This document shows, piece after piece, positions 23,761-32,851 of a DNA stretch of 39,558 bases. The notes under the pieces are model-generated. The model made no database searches and was not told the origin of the DNA. It saw only the letters and a list, made by a program, of their open reading frames with translations. The stretch is from NCBI GenBank assembly GCA_937925595.1, contig CALALQ010000061.1, positions 1 to 39,558 of the forward strand, given 5' to 3'. Source of the DNA: an uncultured Demequina sp. (GTDB taxonomy: Bacteria; Actinomycetota; Actinomycetes; Actinomycetales; Demequinaceae). How positions within the stretch are numbered: the first letter of the stretch is position 1; each line of letters opens with the position of its first letter. Position numbers and translations under genes: made by a program.

Positions 23761-23790
23761 AAGGCCCCCGAGGTATCCCTCGGGGGCCTT
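23761..23790 (-). terminator. groEL terminator
   Basis: AAGGCCCCCGAGG and CCTCGGGGGCCTT make a perfect 13-bp stem with a four-base loop, 16 bases after the groEL stop. Confidence 0.85.
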
Positions 23791-23805
23791 CCAGCGTCTG
23801 TGGAC

Positions 23806-25503
<1,698 letters not shown>

Positions 25504-25549
25504 TCACGTCACGCCGTCACCCGCGCCTCACCATGGAAGCCGAGGTCTG

Positions 25550-25576
25550 TTAGCACTCGAACATCGAGAGTGCTAA
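25550..25576. promoter_or_regulatory. CIRCE element 1 (HrcA operator)
   Basis: TTAGCACTC-N9-GAGTGCTAA, a perfect match to the CIRCE consensus, just downstream of the groEL -10. Confidence 0.97.
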
Positions 25577-25580
25577 GTCG

Positions 25581-25609
25581 ATTCTGGCACTCTCACCTTG
25601 AGAGTGCAA
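25581..25609 (-). promoter_or_regulatory. groEL promoter
   Basis: On the minus strand TTGCAC (25604-25609) and CAGAAT (25581-25586) are separated by exactly 17 bases. The -35 and spacer lie within the second CIRCE-like element. Confidence 0.8.
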
Positions 25610-25610
25610 A
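25584..25610. promoter_or_regulatory. CIRCE element 2, degenerate
   Basis: CTGGCACTC-N9-GAGTGCAAA keeps the core GCACTC-N9-GAGTGC with the same nine-base spacer. It covers the groEL -35 and spacer, so HrcA at both sites would bracket the promoter. Confidence 0.85.
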
Positions 25611-25643
25611 CGCCACCGGGCGCGTTTCGCGCGCTGCGAAGCG

Positions 25644-26231
25644 CTACTTGGAGGGGTCCGAGACCAGGTGCACCTCGATGTCGGCATCAGTCCTGGTGAC
25701 GTCGAGCGAGATGTCGGAGATTCCCAGCTGCTTCGCGATCTCCTTGGCGGTCGCCTCAAGCTCTGCCTCGGAGTAGACCACCACGTTCGAGCTGGGCTTG
25801 TTGCCGGAGAGGTTCGCCGCCGTCACAGAGCTGAAGCCAGCATCCTGGAGGACCTTCTGGTTCTTGCCTGCGAGGCCGTTGATCCCTGCGCCATTGAGCA
25901 CGGCCACCTTGGTGCTGAACGACACCGTCTGCGTGGGCGTGGGGCTGGGAGTCTGGGACGGAGTCACATTCGGCTCGGGCGTAAGCGACGGCTCCGGCGT
26001 GAACGTCTCAGTGAACGTCTCGGAGATCGTGGGCGTGGGGTCGTCCGGAGTCTGCACTTCCCGGTTCCACAGGTAGTTCGCGATGAGGTACGCAGCCGCA
26101 CCGGCGATGAGGAAGACGAGGATGGGGCCAAGGAGCTTGGACCACCAGGGACGGGGGGCGCGGTGTACACCAACAGGACCGCCGCGCTGGGCGATCTCGT
26201 CAAACTCGTCCGGTGGGTACTGGTCGCTCAC
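25644..26231 (-). CDS. LytR C-terminal domain membrane protein
   Basis: 195 residues from the GTG at 26231. A short cytoplasmic start (SDQYPPDEFDEIAQRGG) is followed by a membrane segment (LLGPILVFLIAGAAAYLIANYLW, residues 33-55), a Thr/Pro/Glu-rich linker (residues 60-100) and a LytR_C domain: STKVAVLNGAGINGLAGKNQKVLQDAGFSSVTAANLSG at residues 106-143. The domain is extracytoplasmic and may bind cell-wall material; it is not itself the LytR ligase domain. It sits between groEL and DUF3263, an order found widely in the phylum. Confidence 0.88.
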   Translation of the reverse strand: MSDQYPPDEFDEIAQRGGPVGVHRAPRPWWSKLLGPILVFLIAGAAAYLIANYLWNREVQTPDDPTPTISETFTETFTPEPSLTPEPNVTPSQTPSPTPTQTVSFSTKVAVLNGAGINGLAGKNQKVLQDAGFSSVTAANLSGNKPSSNVVVYSEAELEATAKEIAKQLGISDISLDVTRTDADIEVHLVSDPSK

Positions 26232-26237
26232 GGGTGA

Positions 26238-26243
26238 AGCGTA
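26238..26243 (-). promoter_or_regulatory. -10 element, leaderless promoter of the LytR_C gene
   Basis: TACGCT (minus strand) ends 6 bases before the GTG at 26231 and supports that start. Confidence 0.5.
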
Positions 26244-26250
26244 CCCCGCG

Positions 26251-26535
26251 CTACTGGGCCAGCTGGCGCGACCTGCCGCGCGTGCGAGCGGCACGCATGC
26301 GACGCAGGCGCTTCACGAGCATGGGGTCGTGCGCGAGCGCCGCCTCCTGATCGATCAGCGAATTGAGCACCTGGTAGTACTGAGTGGCGTTCATGCCGAA
26401 CAGCTCGCGAATCGCGTCTTCCTTGGCGCCCGCGTAGCGCCACCACTGGCGCTCGAAGTCGAGGACCTTGGCATCCCGCTCGCTGAGCTCGGGGACGTGC
26501 GCGGCGGGTACCGCACGCACTGCACTTGCCGACAT
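26251..26535 (-). CDS. DUF3263 protein
   Basis: 94 residues. [68 protein letters not shown] is a full DUF3263 domain, a small helical protein that resembles a helix-turn-helix (residues 36-58) and is likely to bind DNA. GGGAGG lies just before the ATG at 26535, and TACGCT at 26555-26560 may be its -10, giving a short leader. It is divergent from ung. Confidence 0.9.
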   Translation of the reverse strand: MSASAVRAVPAAHVPELSERDAKVLDFERQWWRYAGAKEDAIRELFGMNATQYYQVLNSLIDQEAALAHDPMLVKRLRRMRAARTRGRSRQLAQ

Positions 26536-26591
26536 GGAGCCTCCCTTCTGGGCCAGCGTACCGCGAGAATCACACCCATGTCATTTACGGT

Positions 26592-26606
26592 GCCCGACGC
26601 TATGGT
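26592..26606 (+). promoter_or_regulatory. ung promoter formed by a variant of the dispersed motif
   Basis: GCCCGACGCTATGG (26592-26605) is the dispersed motif with one change (CTATGG for CTGTGG). The change creates TATGGT at 26601-26606, a -10 hexamer that ends 6 bases before the ung ATG. Confidence 0.55.
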
Positions 26607-26612
26607 TGCGCC

Positions 26613-27278
26613 ATGACGACGTGGCGCGAGCAGGTGGCGCCCGATTGGGCCGAAGCCCTGGCGCCGGTCGAGGAGACCCTCACCAGCGTCGGGCGATTCC
26701 TCAGGGAAGAGATAGCGGCGGGGCGCGGCTATCTGCCCGCGAGCAACGCGATTCTCAGGGCCTTCACAACGCCGCGTGCGGATGTGCGCGTGCTGATTGT
26801 GGGCCAGGACCCCTACCCCACCCCTGGCGATCCGGTGGGGCTGTCGTTCTCCGTGCCGCCCGGCCATCCCATGCCGCGGTCGCTCCTCAACATGGCGAAG
26901 GAGTTGCGCGAGGACACCGGTGAGGTGCTCGCCAGCGGAGACCTCAGCGCGTGGCAAGAGCAGGGAGTGATGCTGCTCAACAGAGTCCTGACCGTGCGGC
27001 CGGGAGCGCCAGCGAGTCACCGCGGCAAGGGGTGGGAGCAGTTCACTGAGCATGCGATCCGCAGCCTCGTCGCGCGCGGCGGTCCACTCGTCGCAGTGTT
27101 GTGGGGCCGCGACGCGCAGAGCCTCGCGCCGCTGCTGGGCGATGTGCCGCGCATCGAGAGTGCGCATCCGTCGCCACTCAGCGCTTCGCGCGGATTCTTC
27201 GGCTCGCGGCCGTTCTCTCGCGTCAACGCCGCGCTCGAGGCGCAGGGCGCCAAGCCCATCCGCTGGGGCATTCCTTAA
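26613..27278 (+). CDS. ung: Uracil-DNA glycosylase, family 1
   Basis: 221 residues, normal length. It removes uracil from DNA as the first step of base excision repair. The catalytic water-activating motif [18 protein letters not shown] is at residues 66-83, [19 protein letters not shown] (uracil recognition Asn) at 117-135 and the DNA-intercalating loop [14 protein letters not shown] at 183-196. The ATG at 26613 follows a -10 hexamer by 6 bases; an upstream in-frame ATG at 26526 lies in the DUF3263 gene. Confidence 0.96.
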   Translation: MTTWREQVAPDWAEALAPVEETLTSVGRFLREEIAAGRGYLPASNAILRAFTTPRADVRVLIVGQDPYPTPGDPVGLSFSVPPGHPMPRSLLNMAKELREDTGEVLASGDLSAWQEQGVMLLNRVLTVRPGAPASHRGKGWEQFTEHAIRSLVARGGPLVAVLWGRDAQSLAPLLGDVPRIESAHPSPLSASRGFFGSRPFSRVNAALEAQGAKPIRWGIP

Positions 27279-27308
27279 CTCTCAACCTGCCCAACCCGCC
27301 CCGCACCC

Positions 27309-27419
27309 GCGGCCCTCCTCCACACAAACTGGGGTGGAGCGTCGGGCCGCCGGAATAAAGTGCCTGGTAGCTGGAGCGCGCGCAACAGCGGCCACTAGAA
27401 ATGTGTGGAGGAGGGCCGC
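27309..27419. repeat. Palindromic element A (111 bp)
   Basis: Perfect 18-bp terminal inverted repeats, GCGGCCCTCCTCCACACA at 27309-27326 and its complement at 27402-27419, enclose 75 bases with no reading frame. Inside are AGCGTCGG (27338-27345) and TGCCTGGTAGCTG (27361-27373). Element B at 32743-32850 has the same ends, inner words and length. It lies between ung and tRNA-Thr. Confidence 0.9.
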
Positions 27420-27439
27420 AATGACGCCGGTGATGTGAG

Positions 27440-27512
27440 AGCTGGCAGCGGGACTTGAACCCGCAACCGCCCGATTACAAGTCGGGTGCGCTACCAATTG
27501 CGCCATGCCAGC
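27440..27512 (-). tRNA. tRNA-Thr (anticodon TGT)
   Basis: 73 bases: acceptor GCTGGCA/TGCCAGC with discriminator T, D-arm with GCGCAATTGGTAGCGC, anticodon arm CCCGA-CTTGTAA-TCGGG with TGT, T-arm GCGGGTTCAAGTCCCGC. CCA is not encoded. Element A begins 21 bases downstream of its 3' end. Confidence 0.96.
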
Positions 27513-27554
27513 GGTGCACAGGTCACCCCGTGCGCCATCAAGAATACCGGTGGC

Positions 27555-28322
27555 TCAGCTGGTCTTGAGCGAGTCGAGGAACTGGCCAAGCACTCCCTCT
27601 TGCATGTACGGCACGGTCTGCTGCGGCACCACTTCGCGGTTCACCATGATGCTGGGAGTGCCGCTGATGCCGTCGATTGAGCTCTGATCTGTGGCCGCCC
27701 GCACCCAGTCGATGAACGCGCCGTCCTTGAACGTGTCCGCGACAGCCTGTGGCACACCCACGGCCACGGCGATCTGCGCGATCTCTTCATCGGTCAGTCC
27801 CGAGGTGCCTTCGGCTGGCTGGTTGGAGAACATCGCCTCGAAGAACGCGCCAAAGTGCTCCGGAGACTGGTCAGCCACGACGGCGGCCGCGTTGGCGGAG
27901 CGCGTCGAGAACTTGGTGCCGTTCGAGTAACGGTCGAGGAATGACAGCGGGTGGTAGTAGAGGTTGACCTCTCCAGCCTCGCTCCGCTCTGTCAAGGTGC
28001 GGGCGTTGAGCTCCTCGAAGACGCCGCAATAGGGGCACATGAAGTCGAGGTAGACATCAACGCGGGTCGCGCCTTCGGTGGCCTCGCCCACGAGGATGCC
28101 GCCGGTCTCGTCTCCACCGGCGGGCCACTCGACATCGGCGAGCGTGGGGTTCTTGGAGGACTGGACGATGAAGAACACCACGCCAGCAAGGATCGCGAGG
28201 ACGCCTATCGAGGCGGCCACGATGATGGCGGTGGTCCGACGCTCTCTCGCCTTGGCCTGGGCCAGCGCCTTTGCTTTGGCTTCCGCGCGCGCCTGCGCCG
28301 CGCGCTGGTTCTTGCTCGCCAT
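27555..28322 (-). CDS. Membrane-anchored DsbA-like thioredoxin-fold protein, copy 1
   Basis: 255 residues from the ATG at 28322. A basic Ala-rich cytoplasmic start (ASKNQRAAQARAEAKAKALAQAKARERR) precedes one membrane segment (TAIIVAASIGVLAILAGVVFFIV, residues 30-52). The external part has the redox motif CPYC in VYLDFMCPYCGVFEEL near residue 96 and the cis-proline loop GTPSIMV near 224. It should form or reshuffle disulfides in exported proteins, as the DsbA/Mdt family does. It is about half identical to the next gene, clearly a tandem duplicate. It is the last gene of the kinase-MauE-DsbA run. Confidence 0.9.
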   Translation of the reverse strand: MASKNQRAAQARAEAKAKALAQAKARERRTTAIIVAASIGVLAILAGVVFFIVQSSKNPTLADVEWPAGGDETGGILVGEATEGATRVDVYLDFMCPYCGVFEELNARTLTERSEAGEVNLYYHPLSFLDRYSNGTKFSTRSANAAAVVADQSPEHFGAFFEAMFSNQPAEGTSGLTDEEIAQIAVAVGVPQAVADTFKDGAFIDWVRAATDQSSIDGISGTPSIMVNREVVPQQTVPYMQEGVLGQFLDSLKTS

Positions 28323-28338
28323 GGGAAAGCCCCCGTCC

Positions 28339-28382
28339 GGTGGTCGTTCCCCACACACTAAATGGCGCGAAGAACGACCACC
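28339..28382 (-). repeat. Hairpin between the two DsbA-like genes
   Basis: GGTGGTCGTTC (28339-28349) and GAACGACCACC (28372-28382) make a perfect 11-bp stem with a 22-base loop, between the stop of copy 2 and the start region of copy 1. There is no T run. It may be an attenuator, mRNA processing site or weak terminator. Confidence 0.6.
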
Positions 28383-28400
28383 TGGGACGTATGGCTTGGG

Positions 28401-29186
28401 TTACTTGGCAGCGAGTCCTTCGAGGTGCTGCTTGAGGACGCCTTCCGCGAAGTAGTTGAGACCGGTGGCGTTGGGGTCGAGAATCTCGCGCTCGATCATG
28501 ACCGTGGGCGTGCCCGTCATGCCGTCGATGGACGCCTGGTCCGTGGCGGCGCGCACCCACTTGGTGAACTCGCCCTCTTCGAACGTGTTGGCGACCTCGG
28601 TGGGCACTCCCACGCCAATGGCGATCGCGGCGATCGACGCGTCGTCGAGGCCGGGAGTGTTCTCTGCCGGCTGGTTCTGGAACAGCGCCTCGATGAACGG
28701 CACCACGTGCTCGGGCGACTGGTCCGCCACCACCGCGATCGCGTTCGCCGCGCGGGTGGGGTACTGCGTACCCGCCGAGTAGCGGTCGAGGATCGAGATG
28801 GGGTGGTAGTAGACGTTGATCTTGCCGGCCTCGCGCAGCTCGTCGAGGTCTGCGGCGTTGACCTGCTCAAAGGAGTTGCAGACAGGGCACAGCAGGTCGA
28901 GGTAGAGGTCCACACGGGTCGCGCCCTCGGTCAGGCCCTCTTCGCCAGCGACGCCTGACGCGCCAACGGGGATGCCGCCGGTGAGGTCAGAGCCCGCCGG
29001 GCGATGAGCCTCGGAAAGTGGCGGAACGGCCGACTGCTGCACGATGAAGTACACGATTCCGCCGAAGATGGCGATCACGGCAAGCGACGCCGCGATGATC
29101 ATGACCGTCGTGCGGCGTTCCTTGTTCTTGACCTGAGCCTGCGCCTTGGCGCGAGCCTCAGCCGCGCGCGCGTTCTTGCTTGCCAT
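28401..29186 (-). CDS. Membrane-anchored DsbA-like thioredoxin-fold protein, copy 2
   Basis: 261 residues; GGAGGG precedes the ATG at 29186. The plan is the same as copy 1: basic cytoplasmic start (ASKNARAAEARAKAQAQVKNKERR), one membrane segment (TVMIIAASLAVIAIFGGIVYFIV, residues 26-48), then the redox domain with CPVC in LYLDLLCPVCNSFEQV near residue 103 and GTPTVMIERE near 230. CPVC against CPYC suggests a different redox potential or partner. An extra seven or so residues (GVAGEEG) before the domain distinguish it. It follows the MauE-type gene by 29 bases. Confidence 0.9.
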   Translation of the reverse strand: MASKNARAAEARAKAQAQVKNKERRTTVMIIAASLAVIAIFGGIVYFIVQQSAVPPLSEAHRPAGSDLTGGIPVGASGVAGEEGLTEGATRVDLYLDLLCPVCNSFEQVNAADLDELREAGKINVYYHPISILDRYSAGTQYPTRAANAIAVVADQSPEHVVPFIEALFQNQPAENTPGLDDASIAAIAIGVGVPTEVANTFEEGEFTKWVRAATDQASIDGMTGTPTVMIEREILDPNATGLNYFAEGVLKQHLEGLAAK

Positions 29187-29215
29187 GTATCCCTCCAAAG
29201 ATGACGGAAGCGAGT

Positions 29216-29692
29216 CTAGTTCCCCGCACGTATCCAGCCGTCCAGGCTGAACTTGGTGCGCGGGAAGATCGCCAACCACGTGCCGAGCGCCACAAAGCCA
29301 ATGCGCTCGAGCATGTGCAGCGGGTAGTTGGTGGTGCCTTCGGCAACATCGCCTCCGCCACCAAAGCAGCCGCAGTCAATCGACAGGCCCTTGGCCCATG
29401 CCCAGATCACTCCGGTCATGAACCCCGCCATCATCACGAGCCACACAATGGAACTGAGCCGTGTGAACAGTCCCGCGAGCAGGAATGCCGCAAGAACGAG
29501 TTCAAAGATCGGCAGCATGGTGCCCACGAACGGCACGATCGCCTCAGGCAGCAGGCGGTATGCGCGCACAGCGATGATGGACTGGGGAATGTCCAAGAGC
29601 TTGGGAATTGCCGCAGCAATCAGGATGCCCGCCATCGCGAGGCGAACGAGGGTCGAGATCCACTCGAGTACCTCGGTTTTCTTCACTGCCAT
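29216..29692 (-). CDS. MauE/DoxX-type redox membrane protein
   Basis: 158 residues with four membrane segments (residues 10-30, 47-75, 80-105 and 125-145). The conserved motif LSIDCGCFGGGGD near residue 104 is the CGCFG signature of MauE-type proteins, placed at the outer face. Such proteins pass electrons or disulfides with thioredoxin-like partners, which fits the two DsbA-like genes directly downstream. AGGA lies eight bases before the ATG. The kinase gene ends 30 bases upstream in the same direction. Confidence 0.88.
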   Translation of the reverse strand: MAVKKTEVLEWISTLVRLAMAGILIAAAIPKLLDIPQSIIAVRAYRLLPEAIVPFVGTMLPIFELVLAAFLLAGLFTRLSSIVWLVMMAGFMTGVIWAWAKGLSIDCGCFGGGGDVAEGTTNYPLHMLERIGFVALGTWLAIFPRTKFSLDGWIRAGN

Positions 29693-29722
29693 GCGTGAAT
29701 CCTAACTGTGCGTCTTTGCCAC

Positions 29723-31213
29723 TCAGGGGTGCCATGGTCCCGGCCACCACAGTGGCTCGATTCCAGCGGTCGCGATTCCAACGCACACGACAACCACAAT
29801 GCTCCCGGCGATGATCCAGGCGGCGTTCCAGGCCCGGTTTCTGCTGACCGACGCTGCCACCAGGTGAGCTCCGGTCCTCGCCTCCTTGCCACGCGGCCCC
29901 CAACCCAGGAGCAGCACCACGAGCGCGCCAGCAAGGGCGAGGATGCTCGCCTCCCACACCGCCCGGTTGGTTGAGCTGGGAGCCAGCAGCCAGCCCAGCC
30001 AGCCCACCAGGTAGGCGAGACCTCCCGCAAGGATCACGGCGGGCAGCGAGAGCACAAGAGAGCGAAGAAGGTGCCACGGGCTCGCCATCGCCTGCGCGGC
30101 GATCCCACCCTGGTCGACGCCCCGACGCTCTCGCGATCTCCACACCGCTCGGGCCGCGGACTCGACACCGCGGGCGACCACGACTCCCGCGAGTGCGATG
30201 ACCGCAGCTATGACAGGAGCGACGGCGGCGCCAGACACAAGCGCGATTCCCCACGCGAGCAGCATCGCGCGACGCTTTGGCAGCGCCCGCTGGGGCATGT
30301 CGGGGAGCTCGTCGAGGTACTCGCCTTCCTCAAGGGGCGTGAACTGCGCCGTCCACTCGACCTCTTCCTCCTCCTCTTCCTCATCCCAACTGGGCGCGAC
30401 CATGGTCGGCGCCACAGCGTCGGCCCCCAGCACTGCGGTGGCATCCGGTTCGCTGAGCGACTGGGCGAGCTGCGCGGGAGTGGGCCGGAACTGCGGTGCC
30501 GCGGTCAAGGCGCGCGCCAAGACAAGAGGAACGTCAGGATCGACGGCCCCGGACAATGTCGCGCTGAGCGCACCCATTCCCGTGCCGAAGGGCGCCTTGC
30601 CGGTCGCCGCAAAGGCAAGCGTTGCCGCGAACCCCCAATCGTCCGACGCTGGGCTGGGTTCGGCGCCATCGATCACCTCGGGCGCCACATAGCCGGCGGT
30701 GCCGCTCACGAGGCCGGTCTGGGTCACCCGCTCGTCGTCCTGGTGGTGGGACAGTCCGAAGTCGATGAGCGCAGGGCCGGCCGGGCCCATCAGCACATTG
30801 GAAGGAGTGACATCGCGGTGCACCACTCCTGCCGCGTGCACTGCCTCGAGGGCATCGGCGAGGGTTGCCGCGAACTCAGCCAGAGCGTCGGGCCCCAAGG
30901 GTCCATGGGCGCGAACCCGCTGCGAGAGGCTCGGGCCATCGATGAACTCGAAGACGACGAACGCCTCTTCTTCATCGAGTTCGGCATCCACCACGCGCGG
31001 CACAGCGGGATGACGCAGCGCCTGAAGCGCGGCGACCTCGCGGGCCAGTCGTACGCGCGCCCCGGCGCTGGCGGTGTCCACGAGCTTGAGCGCGGCCTCA
31101 CCGCCTCCCTCATCGCGCACCAGGTACACGGCGCCAGAACCGCCGCGGCCCAAGGTGCGCACCACTGTGTAGCCGCCAACCTCGTCCCCAGGGACTCTGT
31201 GCACGGACCGCAT
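29723..31213 (-). CDS. Membrane serine/threonine protein kinase
   Basis: 496 residues from the ATG at 31213. The kinase domain spans residues 10-260: glycine loop LGRGGSGAVYLV (20-31), lysine in EAALKLVD, catalytic loop VVHRDVTPSNVLM (Thr in place of the usual Lys, as in some actinobacterial kinases), IDFGLSH (DFG) and GYVAPEVIDG (APE). A linker with seven glutamates in a row (near residue 277) leads to a C-terminal half with about four membrane segments (AMLLAWGIALVSGAAVAPVIAAVIALAG, LVLSLPAVILAGGLAYLVGWLGW, EASILALAGALVVLLLGW, AAWIIAGSIVVVVCVGIATAG). There is no PASTA domain. The following MauE and DsbA-like genes suggest a signal or redox unit in the membrane. Confidence 0.9.
   Translation of the reverse strand: MRSVHRVPGDEVGGYTVVRTLGRGGSGAVYLVRDEGGGEAALKLVDTASAGARVRLAREVAALQALRHPAVPRVVDAELDEEEAFVVFEFIDGPSLSQRVRAHGPLGPDALAEFAATLADALEAVHAAGVVHRDVTPSNVLMGPAGPALIDFGLSHHQDDERVTQTGLVSGTAGYVAPEVIDGAEPSPASDDWGFAATLAFAATGKAPFGTGMGALSATLSGAVDPDVPLVLARALTAAPQFRPTPAQLAQSLSEPDATAVLGADAVAPTMVAPSWDEEEEEEEVEWTAQFTPLEEGEYLDELPDMPQRALPKRRAMLLAWGIALVSGAAVAPVIAAVIALAGVVVARGVESAARAVWRSRERRGVDQGGIAAQAMASPWHLLRSLVLSLPAVILAGGLAYLVGWLGWLLAPSSTNRAVWEASILALAGALVVLLLGWGPRGKEARTGAHLVAASVSRNRAWNAAWIIAGSIVVVVCVGIATAGIEPLWWPGPWHP
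30411..30425 (+). repeat. Near-exact copy of the dispersed 15-base motif
   Basis: GCCACAGCGTCGGCC (14 of 15) inside the kinase gene; cores also lie at 30643-30650 (inverted) and 30884-30891 in the same gene. Confidence 0.7.
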
Positions 31214-31220
31214 GCCGATC

Positions 31221-31226
31221 ACGCTA
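31221..31226 (-). promoter_or_regulatory. -10 element, leaderless promoter of the kinase gene
   Basis: TAGCGT (minus strand) ends 7 bases before the ATG at 31213. Confidence 0.45.
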
Positions 31227-31355
31227 CCGGCGCATGCGCCCTCGTCGGTGGTTCTCGCGAACTGTCGTCCCGCGCGCCCCAAAACCGTGACCTGACCGGG
31301 ACCTTGAGGCGGTGTGGGAAGCACCTGGGATGTGGCAAGATGGCCGTGTTCGCCG

Positions 31356-31386
31356 CAACAGCGTCGGGCAGTGTCAATGTGGACAC
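31356..31386 (+). promoter_or_regulatory. Control region of the ABC ATPase gene: dispersed motif plus small palindrome
   Basis: CAACAGCGTCGGGC (31356-31369) is a copy of the dispersed motif, followed at once by GTGTC-N6-GACAC (31371-31386), a short inverted repeat that could be an operator. The 250-base gap 31214-31464 otherwise holds the divergent kinase promoter and the ribosome site AAGGGA near 31453. Confidence 0.3.
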
Positions 31387-31464
31387 CACAGTGTTAACCG
31401 GAACCACAACGGCACTCTTCACCACGGATCGTCTGGCACGTACCTGCCAGTGAAGGGACCAGTA

Positions 31465-32625
31465 ATGGCAACCGTTACCTTTGACAAGGCAACGCGCATC
31501 TACCCGGGCACCGAGCGCCCGGCCGTCGACTCGCTCGACCTCGACATCGCTGATGGCGAATTCCTCGTTCTCGTTGGCCCGTCCGGCTGTGGCAAGTCCA
31601 CGTCGCTGCGTATGCTCGCCGGCCTTGAGGACGTCGACCAGGGTGCAATCTGGGTTGGCGACCGTGACGTCACCAACGTCCAGCCCAAGGACCGCGACAT
31701 CGCGATGGTGTTCCAGTCCTACGCCCTGTACCCCCACATGACTGTTGCGGACAACATGGGCTTCGCCCTGAAGATCGCGAAGGTCGACAAGGCTGAGATC
31801 CGCCAGCGCGTTGAGGCCGCTGCGAAGATCCTCGACCTCACCGAGTACCTCGACCGCAAGCCGAAGGCGCTCTCCGGTGGTCAGCGTCAGCGTGTCGCCA
31901 TGGGTCGCGCGATCGTGCGTCAGCCCCAGGTGTTCCTCATGGACGAGCCGCTGTCCAACCTCGACGCCAAGCTCCGCGTTCAGACGCGCACCCAGATCGC
32001 CGCTCTCCAGCGTCGTCTTGGCACCACCACCGTGTACGTGACCCACGACCAGGTCGAGGCGCTCACGATGGGTGACCGCATCGCGGTCCTCAAGGACGGC
32101 ATCCTCCAGCAGGTGGGCACGCCGCGCGACATGTACGACGCTCCCGCGAACGTCTTCGTCGCTGGCTTCATCGGCTCCCCCGCCATGAACCTTGGCACCT
32201 ACCAGGTGTTCGACGGCTTCGCTCAGGTGGGTCGTGGCCGCATCAAGCTGTCCCGCGAGGCACTCGCCGCGCTCAAGGCCGAAGACAAGAACCACGTGGT
32301 GCTTGGCTTCCGTCCCGAGTCGCTCGACCGTGCCGCTCCGAACGCCGAGGGCGCCATCCCGATTGAAGTGGACATCGTCGAGGAGCTCGGCTCCGACGCG
32401 TACGTGTACGGCTCCGTCCCGAACGAGTTCGGCGAGTCCCAGGACATCCACTTCGCTGCGGGCGACTCGCAGCTCGTGGTGCGCATCGACCCCCGCGACG
32501 TCCCCAAGAAGGGCGAGACCATCTGGGTCACGATTCGCGAGGGCGAGCAGCACACCTTCTCGTCCGCGACAGGCAAGCGCCTTGTGAAGGACGCCGTCGT
32601 CACCGAGGCTTCCAAGCACATCTAG
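31465..32625 (+). CDS. Sugar ABC transporter ATP-binding protein, MsmK/UgpC type
   Basis: 386 residues from the ATG at 31465. It would power uptake of sugars or glycerol-3-phosphate as the ATPase of a CUT1 transporter. Walker A is GPSGCGKS (residues 39-46), Q-loop VFQSYALYPHM (82-92), signature LSGGQRQR (135-142), Walker B VFLMDEPLSNLD (155-166) and the switch His in VTHDQVEAL. The last 150 residues are the MalK/UgpC-type regulatory domain (GFIGSPAMN, LGFRPESLD). No permease or binding protein is near, so it is an orphan ATPase of the kind shared by several sugar transporters (as MsiK in Streptomyces). It ends at a strong terminator. Confidence 0.94.
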   Translation: MATVTFDKATRIYPGTERPAVDSLDLDIADGEFLVLVGPSGCGKSTSLRMLAGLEDVDQGAIWVGDRDVTNVQPKDRDIAMVFQSYALYPHMTVADNMGFALKIAKVDKAEIRQRVEAAAKILDLTEYLDRKPKALSGGQRQRVAMGRAIVRQPQVFLMDEPLSNLDAKLRVQTRTQIAALQRRLGTTTVYVTHDQVEALTMGDRIAVLKDGILQQVGTPRDMYDAPANVFVAGFIGSPAMNLGTYQVFDGFAQVGRGRIKLSREALAALKAEDKNHVVLGFRPESLDRAAPNAEGAIPIEVDIVEELGSDAYVYGSVPNEFGESQDIHFAAGDSQLVVRIDPRDVPKKGETIWVTIREGEQHTFSSATGKRLVKDAVVTEASKHI

Positions 32626-32637
32626 GAGTCTCTCCCC

Positions 32638-32671
32638 AGAAGGGCGGTCCGGTTCTCCGGGCCGCCCTTCT
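32638..32671 (+). terminator. Terminator of the ABC ATPase gene
   Basis: AGAAGGGCGGTCCGG and CCGGGCCGCCCTTCT form a 15-bp stem with one G-U pair and a TTCT loop, followed by GCTTTGCTT. Confidence 0.88.
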
Positions 32672-32742
32672 GCTTTGCTTGCCGGGCTGATGAAGCCGCC
32701 GTCCGCCACCTCACTCGGAATCCCCCTCCCGCCCCCAACGCA

Positions 32743-32850
32743 CGGCCCTCCTCCACACATATCGGGCGCGCCAGCGTCGGCCATTTCCACCATGCCTGGC
32801 AGTTGACGTGGCCATCTGGTCGCAAGGCCAAAATGTGTGGAGGAGGGACG
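32743..32850. repeat. Palindromic element B (108 bp)
   Basis: CCCTCCTCCACACAT (32746-32760) and its exact complement (32833-32847) are terminal inverted repeats, extendable by three bases with one mismatch. Inside are AGCGTCGG (32773-32780) and TGCCTGGCAGTTG (32793-32805), at nearly the same offsets as in element A. The rest of the inner sequence differs. There is no reading frame. Confidence 0.9.
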
Positions 32851-32851
32851 G

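Noticed and set aside
27309..27419. Integron attC site or CRISPR-like repeat
   Set aside because: There are no R/L core boxes, no integrase and no cassette genes, and only two copies 5 kb apart, so neither reading holds.
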